Below, piece by piece: positions 56,944-64,000 of a DNA stretch of 64,000 bases. Position 1 is the first letter of the stretch. Each line of letters opens with the position of its first letter. The translations under genes were made by a program, and so were the position numbers. The notes below the pieces were generated by a model. It was not told the DNA's origin, ran no database searches, and saw only the letters and a list, made by a program, of their open reading frames with translations. The DNA is from an uncultured Saprospiraceae bacterium (lineage in GTDB: Bacteria > Bacteroidota > Bacteroidia > Chitinophagales > Saprospiraceae), in assembly GCA_943788055.1 (NCBI GenBank), contig CALSOU010000009.1, positions 244,501 to 308,500 of the forward strand. The letters are read 5' to 3'.

Positions 56944-58527
56944 TTAATTATATTGAGCAGATAATTCACCTGCCAAAGCAGTAACAGCTTTAACTGCTTC
57001 TTCTGACAATTTACCCGCTTGGAAATCTTTCAATGCCTCAGGATGTCTCTTTTCAAGAGTCGAGAGGAAATTTGATTCAAATTCCTTCACCTTATTGGTA
57101 GGAACATTCTTCAAAAGCCCTTTTGTTCCCAAATAGATAATTGCAACTTGCTTCTCTACAGATACTGGAGAGTACTGAGGCTGCTTCAAAATTTCCACGT
57201 TTCTTCTCCCCTTATCAAGTACTGACTGAGTAGCTGCATCCAAATCAGAACCAAACTTAGCAAATGCCTCTAGCTCTCGGAATTGTGCTTGATCTAACTT
57301 AAGCGTACCTGATACTTTCTTCATTGACTTGATCTGAGCAGATCCACCTACACGAGATACCGAGATACCCACATTAATCGCTGGACGTACACCCGCATTA
57401 AATAGATTTGACTCTAAGAAAATCTGACCATCTGTAATCGAAATTACGTTGGTAGGAATATATGCAGAAACGTCTCCCGCTTGTGTTTCAATTATTGGAA
57501 GTGCTGTCAAAGATCCACCACCTTTCACGATTCCAGCTTTCTTCAAAGATTCTGGAAGATCATTCATTGTTTGAGCAAGTCCATCATCGTTAATGATTTT
57601 CGCTGCTCGCTCAAGTAATCTTGAATGCAAGTAAAATACATCACCTGGATATGCTTCACGTCCTGGAGGTCTTCTCAACAAAAGAGATACTTCACGATAA
57701 GCAACCGCTTGCTTTGATAAATCATCGTAAATGATCAATGCTGGTCTACCTGTATCTCTAAAAAATTCACCTATACATGCACCTGAGAATGGAGCGTAGA
57801 ACTGAAGTGGAGCAGGATCTGATGCAGAAGCCGATACAATTGTTGTATATGCCATTGCACCATTATCTTCAAGTACTTTTGCAACCTGCGCAACAGTTGA
57901 AGCTTTCTGACCTGATGCAACATAAATACAGTGCACAGGCTCTCCTTTTTCGTAATATTCTTTTTGATTTAGAATTGTATCGATAGCAATCGCTGTTTTA
58001 CCAGTCTGACGGTCACCAATAATCAACTCACGCTGACCTCTTCCGATAGGAATCATCGAATCGATCGCTTTTATACCTGTCTGAAGTGGCTCTGTTACTG
58101 GTTGACGATAGATAACACCTGGAGCTTTACGCTCAATAGGCATCTCATAAGTTGTTCCAGTGATAGGTCCTTTACCATCGATGGGCTGACCAAGTGGATT
58201 TACGATACGTCCAACTACACCTTCACCTACATTAATTGAGGCAATTCTGCTAGTTCTTCTTACCGTGGAACCTTCTTTGATCTCGTTACTTGCCCCCAAA
58301 AGTACAACACCTACGTTGTCTTCCTCTAGATTAAGAACGATGGCTTGTACTCCATTTTCAAACTCCACCAACTCACCAGCTTGTGCTTTTGTTAATCCAT
58401 AAACACGAGCGATACCATCCCCTACCTCGAGTACCGTACCTACTTCTTCTAGTTCTGTTTCCGATTTAAATCCTGATAATTGTTGTTTCAGGATTGCGGA
58501 TATTTCATCAGGTTTTACATTAACCAT
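56944..58527 (-). CDS. atpA: ATP synthase F1 alpha subunit
   Basis: The 527-residue protein has Walker [10 protein letters not shown], the regulatory [18 protein letters not shown] region and full length. It binds non-catalytic nucleotide and carries part of the catalytic sites with beta. It lies 29 bases after atpH. Confidence 0.97.
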   Translation of the reverse strand: MVNVKPDEISAILKQQLSGFKSETELEEVGTVLEVGDGIARVYGLTKAQAGELVEFENGVQAIVLNLEEDNVGVVLLGASNEIKEGSTVRRTSRIASINVGEGVVGRIVNPLGQPIDGKGPITGTTYEMPIERKAPGVIYRQPVTEPLQTGIKAIDSMIPIGRGQRELIIGDRQTGKTAIAIDTILNQKEYYEKGEPVHCIYVASGQKASTVAQVAKVLEDNGAMAYTTIVSASASDPAPLQFYAPFSGACIGEFFRDTGRPALIIYDDLSKQAVAYREVSLLLRRPPGREAYPGDVFYLHSRLLERAAKIINDDGLAQTMNDLPESLKKAGIVKGGGSLTALPIIETQAGDVSAYIPTNVISITDGQIFLESNLFNAGVRPAINVGISVSRVGGSAQIKSMKKVSGTLKLDQAQFRELEAFAKFGSDLDAATQSVLDKGRRNVEILKQPQYSPVSVEKQVAIIYLGTKGLLKNVPTNKVKEFESNFLSTLEKRHPEALKDFQAGKLSEEAVKAVTALAGELSAQYN

Positions 58528-58556
58528 TATCTTAAATATTTACTTGATTATGTATA

Positions 58557-59114
58557 TTAATTAGCCAGTTCGTATGAACCACTAAATTGTTTCTTAAGTT
58601 CATCTAATTTATGCGATACACTTGCATCGTAAAGTCTATCTCCAATTTCGATAACAAAACCTCCGATAATGGAAGGATCTACTTTTGTTTCGATCTCTAG
58701 ATTATTCATTGTCACAGTACTCTCAGTCAATTTTGCTTTGATAGAAGCTAACTCTGCATCGCTTAAAGCCTTTGAAGTAGTGATAAGTACTTTTGAAATA
58801 CTCATTCTCTCATTGTAAAGCTTTACGAATTCATTTGAAATCTCTGGAAGATACATTTCACGACCTTTCTTAGTCATCAAAGTCAAAAAAGACATTGTTA
58901 TCGGCGTAATCTTACCGTCGAAAATCTCTTTGAGTATCGTTATCTTCTTTTCAGTATTGACGATAGGGCTTTTCAGAAGCAAGTAAAAATCATGCTGTTC
59001 TGTTGCTTTTTGAAACCCTTTTACGTCTTCTAGTACACCATCAAGACTCTTCTGATCAACTGCGAGTTCGATCAAAGTCTTTGCGTATCTAGCTGCTATA
59101 GTATTAACTGACAT
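58557..59114 (-). CDS. atpH: ATP synthase F1 delta subunit
   Basis: The 185-residue protein has the OSCP/delta pattern: the N-terminal helix bundle (IAARYAKTLIELAVDQKSLD) and the C-terminal GGFVIEIGDRLYDASVSHKL. It links F1 to the stator. Its start overlaps the atpF stop by one base (TAATG). Confidence 0.95.
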   Translation of the reverse strand: MSVNTIAARYAKTLIELAVDQKSLDGVLEDVKGFQKATEQHDFYLLLKSPIVNTEKKITILKEIFDGKITPITMSFLTLMTKKGREMYLPEISNEFVKLYNERMSISKVLITTSKALSDAELASIKAKLTESTVTMNNLEIETKVDPSIIGGFVIEIGDRLYDASVSHKLDELKKQFSGSYELAN

Positions 59115-59626
59115 TAGTTAAGTTTAATATCGTCCACTAATTGACTTACAAAAGCTTGTTGATTTTTATCAGCCGCCAATTCTTTCTTAATCACCTTCTC
59201 TGCGATTTCAATTGCCATTGATCCAACTTGATTCTTAACTTCTGTTAGTGCTTTTTTCTTCTGATTCTCAATTTCCAACATGGCGTTATTCAACAAACGA
59301 TCAGTTTCAGCTTTCGCCTTCTTTTTCGCTTCGTCTATAATTGAAGCTTTCGTTTCATTTGCCTCCTTCAGTACATTAGCTCTATCTTCTTGGGCTTTCG
59401 CCAAAAGAGCTTTGTGCTCTGCTTCCAAATTAGTGATCTGAGACTTAGCTTCTGCAGCTTTATCCAAGGCACTTTTGATATCCATGTCACGCTTTTTCAA
59501 TGCGTCCTTGATAGGACCAAAAGCAAATTTTCCGAGCATTCCCCAGAATAGTAGGAAAATGATTGTCGTCCATAGAATTAGTCCTATGTCTGGTTTAATC
59601 GGTGAAAATTCTAATAAGTATAGCAT
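59114..59626 (-). CDS. atpF: ATP synthase F0 b subunit
   Basis: The 170-residue protein has one N-terminal membrane helix (PDIGLILWTTIIFLLFWGML) followed by a long Ala/Glu/Lys-rich helix (about 50-150) that forms the peripheral stalk. It begins 144 bases after atpE, with a hairpin in the gap. Confidence 0.95.
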   Translation of the reverse strand: MLYLLEFSPIKPDIGLILWTTIIFLLFWGMLGKFAFGPIKDALKKRDMDIKSALDKAAEAKSQITNLEAEHKALLAKAQEDRANVLKEANETKASIIDEAKKKAKAETDRLLNNAMLEIENQKKKALTEVKNQVGSMAIEIAEKVIKKELAADKNQQAFVSQLVDDIKLN

Positions 59627-59726
59627 GTATTAAAAATTATATCTTTTATATAATCGGACTTTCGTCCAAAATTAATTTTACTCACAATTTTGTGCTTGAC
59701 ACCATATTGAATCAAGCCAATAAAAC

Positions 59727-59760
59727 GTCGGGAGGGCAGCCAATCGCTACACATCCCGAC
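59727..59760 (-). promoter_or_regulatory. Hairpin between atpE and atpF
   Basis: GTCGGGA (59727-59733) pairs with TCCCGAC (59754-59760) across a 20-base loop. On the minus strand it is followed by only four T's. A partial terminator or mRNA stabiliser here would give more c than b subunit, matching the c-ring's need. This is inference. Confidence 0.5.
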
Positions 59761-59770
59761 ATTATACATC

Positions 59771-59995
<225 letters not shown>

Positions 59996-60062
59996 TTATG
60001 TGTATAAAAAAATAAATTCAATTTCTTTAAATAATCAACCTTCATCAATTACTCTTTATCAA

Positions 60063-61424
60063 CTAGTGATGTTCTACTTCCTCGGTTGCAGCTCCTATGT
60101 AAGAAGCCGTCAAAATCGTAAATACAAACGCTTGCACTAGTGCAACGATGAGCTCAATTGCCATCATAAATAAAGTCAGTAATGTAGAACCAACTGATGC
60201 ACCTAGTGCACCTCCTACATTCTGTCCACTATCTCCAAATATGAAAATCAAACTCACGAATACGACCAATACGATGTGACCCGCTGTAATGTTTGCGAAC
60301 AAACGCAACATCAATGTCAAAGGCTTTATGAAAATACCCATGATTTCCACTGGAATCAAAATTGGCTTCACAAACCAAGGCACACCCGGAGCAGCTAATA
60401 AGTGCTTCCAATAGTGTCCATTACCACTAATATTCGTTACAAGAAATGCAATAATTGCAAGTACCATCGTTACCGCCAAATTACCCGTCACGTTAGATCC
60501 GCCGAAGAATGGTATTTGACCAAACAAGTTTAGACCTAAAATGAAGAAGAAGATTGCTAGTAAGAGCGAAAAGTACTTTTCCCACTTATTTCCTAAGAAT
60601 GGTTTTGCCACTTCATCACGAATAAAGACTACAAAAGTCTCCATGAATGATTGCAACCCTTTTGGTTCCTTTCCTTCTCTTGCTTTGTAAGATTTTGCCA
60701 CTCTTCTGAATACAAATCCTAGAAACAACGTTACAAGAATCATAGAAACAACATTCTTGGTTGGAGAAAAATCGTAAAACGATGTTATTCCGCCACCAAA
60801 TAATCCTGCATCCGCAGTACTCTTATTTTCAATTTTGTATAGTTCGTTGAAATCACAAACGTACATCACTTCCTTCTTCTTTCCTTTTGCATCGATTTCT
60901 TCTTTTGGAACAAATCCAGCAATTTTTACTTCGCCATTTGGAAAGTTTTGCCCTGGAGCAACGCGTTTCAATGACCCCTCATGAAGTACATAGCCATTGT
61001 ATGCTGCGTGACCATCACCATGACCTAGAAGATCGGCTTTGAATTTAGAAGTGCTAAATATATCAAGTCCACCATCATTTGAGTATGCGATTACAGGTAG
61101 AGGTAATTGAAGCGGTCCTATGCTGTAAACATTTGCGTCACCGATGTGATGCATTGCTGTTTTCCCAACTTCAAAAGAATGATCAACTTCCACTCCGCAG
61201 ATTACCTCACTATGCCCGTGATGACTATCGCCATGAGCTTCTGCACCATGATTATCATGCGAATCCGCAGTTACTGAATGGGTGCTGTGATCGTCCGTAC
61301 TATGGTCGTGATTTTCGTGAGTACTGTGGTCGTGCCCTTCGTGTCCGTGATCCTGTGCAAAAACTGCTGATTGAAAGCAGATTACGAAAACGAATAAGAA
61401 ATTGAATATAATAATCTTACGCAT
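60063..61424 (-). CDS. atpB: ATP synthase F0 a subunit with His-rich N-terminal arm
   Basis: The 453-residue protein is much longer than the usual about 270. A signal peptide (cleaved near VFAQ) is followed by a His-rich stretch with 15 His among residues 26-71, then a further exported domain (about 75-205). The conserved membrane part comes last, with the essential Arg in LRLFANITAGH. The subunit channels protons at the c-ring. The His arm would face the periplasm. First gene of the operon, with a -7 box about 30 bases upstream. Confidence 0.93.
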   Translation of the reverse strand: MRKIIIFNFLFVFVICFQSAVFAQDHGHEGHDHSTHENHDHSTDDHSTHSVTADSHDNHGAEAHGDSHHGHSEVICGVEVDHSFEVGKTAMHHIGDANVYSIGPLQLPLPVIAYSNDGGLDIFSTSKFKADLLGHGDGHAAYNGYVLHEGSLKRVAPGQNFPNGEVKIAGFVPKEEIDAKGKKKEVMYVCDFNELYKIENKSTADAGLFGGGITSFYDFSPTKNVVSMILVTLFLGFVFRRVAKSYKAREGKEPKGLQSFMETFVVFIRDEVAKPFLGNKWEKYFSLLLAIFFFILGLNLFGQIPFFGGSNVTGNLAVTMVLAIIAFLVTNISGNGHYWKHLLAAPGVPWFVKPILIPVEIMGIFIKPLTLMLRLFANITAGHIVLVVFVSLIFIFGDSGQNVGGALGASVGSTLLTLFMMAIELIVALVQAFVFTILTASYIGAATEEVEHH

Positions 61425-61453
61425 GTATAAATTGCCTTTTCTGAATTTCAGCG

Positions 61454-61461
61454 CAAAGATA
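61454..61461 (-). promoter_or_regulatory. -7 promoter element (TATCTTTG) of the atp operon
   Basis: The minus strand reads TATCTTTG, an exact TAnnTTTG match. Transcription should start near 61447, about 23 bases before the atpB ATG. Confidence 0.6.
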
Positions 61462-61851
61462 GAGAAATTAATTGTTTATAAAACAGCACAATGTAGCTTT
61501 TTGAATTACCTGAAAATATATTTTATGGGCTTAGTTCAAAGTTAAATTCGGACTGACTCAAAAACGGATGTTAATAATTTCGAAATTAGCTTATAACAAA
61601 GCAATTGATTAATTGAATTGAGGAGTTTCACAAAATATCTGCTAATAATCTAGTTCATGTATTGGCTAGTGATTTTTTCACGCAAACTTGACAAACGGCC
61701 TGTATTAAAACTCTTTGATTTGTGTCTGATCAAGAACTTAAATTCGGTCTAAATATCAACTAAACTAGATACGATTAGTCGCTATCCGATCGCAGCTAAA
61801 ATTCAGTAATTCAGAAAAAGACTCAAAGTGAAAAGGGGACAAAAAGCCTGG

Positions 61852-61865
61852 TGATTACACTAATA
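61852..61865 (+). repeat. Direct repeat copy 1 (leader of the RAYT-like gene)
   Basis: TGATTACACTAATA is identical to 62994-63007. Both copies lie about 14 bases ahead of a start codon and are followed by a similar nGTAnAGA sequence. They are preceded by loosely similar A/G-rich text. Confidence 0.65.
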
Positions 61866-61879
61866 GGTAGAGAATTATT

Positions 61880-62578
61880 TTGAAGCCTATCACCAAATAC
61901 ATGAAACGAGTCAAAAAGCTACAAGAAAAAGGTTTCTCCATCCTTGAAGCCAAAAATGCTGCTAACACACACTTTGTTGAAAACGAGCGAGAAGTTGATC
62001 AATTCTTAATATTCGCCAACAGTCATTTTCGACAATTTGTAGATATCTACGACTACTGCATTACAACTACTGGAAGGCATCTCTTAATTAAAATCAAGAA
62101 TTCGTCCACGATTATCAGTGCATATGAAACCATCCAACTTCGCAGGAACAAGACTGCAAGATTCCAGAATGTCAATTTGATTCTTAGCAATCAGGTTAGG
62201 ATGCTGAGACTTCGCATGACGCGGTGGACAAATAAAAATCGGGGTCGAAAAGGTAACGCCTCCATACAAGTATTTAGGAAGTATATCTTGGACACATTGG
62301 AAGAAGGTCTTGAGCATATCCAAAATGTCAGGAATCAAGGAATCAACTTGGAACAACCGTTGAAAAAATATCAGTCATTGGCTGACAACTATGAAATAAA
62401 AGATATTGATCAGGTTAAACAAAAAATGAGTAGTAAAAATCGTGTGGGTAAACGTAGTAGCTTTTTGAAATGCTTGCGATTAGGAGATTATGTTACTACG
62501 CATTTAGAAAAGTGGATTAAAGCTACGCTGGAAATGCATTCAATGGGTGATGAGAGTGCTTTTGTGATGCGTGTATAA
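61880..62578 (+). CDS. REP-associated tyrosine transposase-like protein with altered HUH motif
   Basis: The 232-residue protein resembles the Y1/RAYT fold: DIYDYCITTTGRHLLIKIK matches the family's YAYCxMPNHxHLLI segment, and TRWTNKNRGRKGN matches the region after it (family form YTRxFNKxxxRKGS). The first His of the HxH pair is replaced by Gly, so the catalytic metal site is probably lost. A frame start of TTG at 61880 keeps the same spacing (15 bases) to the upstream repeat as the next gene has; the ATG at 61901 is the alternative. It may be a domesticated or dead transposase. Confidence 0.55.
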   Translation: MKPITKYMKRVKKLQEKGFSILEAKNAANTHFVENEREVDQFLIFANSHFRQFVDIYDYCITTTGRHLLIKIKNSSTIISAYETIQLRRNKTARFQNVNLILSNQVRMLRLRMTRWTNKNRGRKGNASIQVFRKYILDTLEEGLEHIQNVRNQGINLEQPLKKYQSLADNYEIKDIDQVKQKMSSKNRVGKRSSFLKCLRLGDYVTTHLEKWIKATLEMHSMGDESAFVMRV

Positions 62579-63020
62579 CGGAACGTAAGTGGTTGATAAT
62601 AAGAGAGTATTGGAATTCATGCGATAGATTTACACGAATTAGGTAAATCTACCACCTTGAATCGCAAAACACCCAGCAACCCTCTATTTTTTTAGCCAAT
62701 CAGCTCGTTCTAGCCCCCGATTTACACTCTTTCCAAAAAGCGCCACCCTTTTCTTCGTGCAAGCAATCAGCAAGACTAGGCCATCTATGACGTCAACGAA
62801 ACCAACTACATTTAATTCAGACTAAAATCACCTTTTGGGCTTAAACCTAATCTACTTTTCCAACTGTAAGAGACCATCGTTCTGGACGTAGCGTATCTAG
62901 CATAACAATTCAACGTCTCAAATAAATACTTTATCAATCCAACTTCTCAGAAAAATCAAAAAACTTCCAAAAAAAGGGAACGAAACTACTCGTTGATTAC
63001 ACTAATAAGTAAAGACAATC
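62579..63020. other. Gap between the RAYT-like and DUF2851 genes
   Basis: It holds a 9-base inverted repeat, TAGATTTAC/GTAAATCTA (62625-62651), a possible terminator for the RAYT-like gene, and the second copy of the 14-base repeat. No ORF is visible in the rest. Confidence 0.5.
62994..63007 (+). repeat. Direct repeat copy 2 (leader of the DUF2851 gene)
   Basis: It is identical to 61852-61865 and sits 14 bases before the ATG at 63021. Confidence 0.65.
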
Positions 63021-64000
63021 ATGAAAGAAGAACTCTTACACTATGTATGGAAAACAAAGTCGTTTTCTTCCAGCGATCTTTACACAACAGAAGGTGAATC
63101 CTGTAAAATCGAAAATTTTGGAATCTACAATGAAAATGCCGGTCCTGATTTTCTGGAAGGTAAAGTAATCATAGATGGCACAAAGTGGGCAGGACATATA
63201 GAAATGCATATTTTGAGCTCAGACTGGATTAAGCATTCTCATTCTGAAGATTCAGCATATGACAATGTGATTCTTCATGTAGTCTGGGAAGAAGATCAGA
63301 TCATTTATCGTTCTGATGGAAGTAGAATACCTTGTATCGAAATGAAGTTTCATATTTCCGACTTTCTAATTGAAGGCTATCAGCGATTTATGAGCAGATC
63401 AAACCAAATCCCTTGCGCTGAAGAAATTCAAAAAGGCGATTATGAGCTTTTCTATTTCCATTTAAACAGAATCTTGATTGAAAGCCTTGAGACGAAAGTC
63501 TATCCTCTAGCTCTTGAACTGGAAGATAATAAGATGGATTGGTCTCAGTTGCTCTTTCTACTTATTGCCAAAAGTCTTGGCTTAAAAGTCAATGCTAATG
63601 CAATGGAAAGCTTGGCGCGAAAAACACCTTACAAACTCCTCTTAAAGCACCGAGACAATCTGCACCAACTAGAAGCTTTACTTTTTGGACAAGCTGGCAT
63701 GTTGACTGGTGACTATGATGATGAATATCCACTAGCTTTGAAAAGAGAATACAATTTTCTGTCAAAAAAATATCAATTGAATCCTTTGACAGGTGTACAG
63801 TGGAAGCTACTGCGAATGAGACCTGTTGGTTTCCCGACAATTAGAATCGCTCAACTTGCAGATCTTTACTTCCTAAAGGATAATTTACATCAAAACGTGC
63901 TAAAGTCAGAATCTATTCAGGATCTAGAAAGACTGCTGACTGCTCAAGCTTCAACGTACTGGGATCAGCATTACCTGTTTGATAAGGAATCGGACTTTCT
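63021..64000 (+). CDS. DUF2851 family protein (cut by the window end)
   Basis: An open frame from the ATG at 63021 runs to the last base: MKEELLHYVWKTKSFSSSDL at the start, then NENAGPDFLEGKVIIDGTKW, EMHILSSDW and DNVILHVVWEEDQ. This is the DUF2851 pattern, widespread in Bacteroidota and of unknown function. At least 326 residues are visible and the C-terminus lies beyond the window. It has no signal peptide and is probably cytoplasmic. Confidence 0.85.
   Translation, partial: MKEELLHYVWKTKSFSSSDLYTTEGESCKIENFGIYNENAGPDFLEGKVIIDGTKWAGHIEMHILSSDWIKHSHSEDSAYDNVILHVVWEEDQIIYRSDGSRIPCIEMKFHISDFLIEGYQRFMSRSNQIPCAEEIQKGDYELFYFHLNRILIESLETKVYPLALELEDNKMDWSQLLFLLIAKSLGLKVNANAMESLARKTPYKLLLKHRDNLHQLEALLFGQAGMLTGDYDDEYPLALKREYNFLSKKYQLNPLTGVQWKLLRMRPVGFPTIRIAQLADLYFLKDNLHQNVLKSESIQDLERLLTAQASTYWDQHYLFDKESDF

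Larger units (their letters stand above)
61425..61879. other. Divergent gap between atpB and the RAYT-like gene
   Basis: These 455 bases hold the atp promoter at their left end and one copy of a 14-base direct repeat at the right (61852-61865). I see no ORF in the rest. Confidence 0.5.

Overview
The window is an ordinary stretch of chromosome from an AT-rich Gram-negative member of the Bacteroidota. The evidence is a protein with a type IX secretion sorting domain, TonB-dependent receptor and outer-membrane barrel proteins, S46 and DPP IV peptidases, DUF2851 and DUF4783 proteins, an atp operon that lacks atpD and atpC, and several upstream boxes matching the Bacteroidota -7 element TAnnTTTG. 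The gene set suggests a Saprospiria-like or related environmental lineage, but that placement is a guess. I see no rRNA, tRNA, CRISPR array, prophage or complete insertion sequence.

Layout. 0-9.2 kb: a TMTC-like membrane protein with TPRs, a BioD-like/DRTGG protein, a lipoprotein plus TonB receptor pair with a palindromic operator candidate, and a divergent DPP IV. 9.3-15.4 kb: a DEAD-box helicase, an unreported 29-residue membrane peptide, ftsK and a frameshifted rpoN. 15.8-22.9 kb: Xaa-Pro aminopeptidase, a 40-residue membrane peptide, thioredoxin, Nfu, an inositol-monophosphatase-family enzyme, DUF4783, gpmI with an overlapping lipoprotein, and a small acidic protein. 22.9-31.9 kb: trkH-trkA, radA, a triply frameshifted porin, a sigma-70-family factor, recA and ssb. 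32.3-40.7 kb: a T9SS cargo protein, glpK with an MFS transporter, and a rimK / AstE-like / PBP4 run. 40.7-50.7 kb: a two-component system, a Wzi/RemB-like barrel protein with lpxK and a DPP11-type peptidase, and sucA. 50.9-55.9 kb: a degraded segment with a nonsense-interrupted lipoprotein, a GIY-YIG-like protein, a G-rich and hairpin-rich non-coding stretch and two genes with single frameshifts. 55.9-61.4 kb: atpBEFHAG on the minus strand. 61.9-64 kb: a RAYT-like protein with a damaged HUH motif, then a DUF2851 gene cut by the window end.

The genes fit an aerobic, peptide-using cell. Two surface dipeptidyl peptidases, an aminopeptidase, 2-oxoglutarate dehydrogenase and a proton-type F-ATPase are present, with glycerol use (glpK) and envelope building (lpxK, PBP4, Wzi-like). 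I found no clear new multi-gene system. The points most worth checking are the operator at the His-motif TonB receptor, the His-rich arm of AtpB, the RAYT-like gene with its duplicated leader, two tiny membrane peptides, a possible small RNA ahead of trkA, and a cluster of genes broken by single-base changes, which may be real decay or assembly error.
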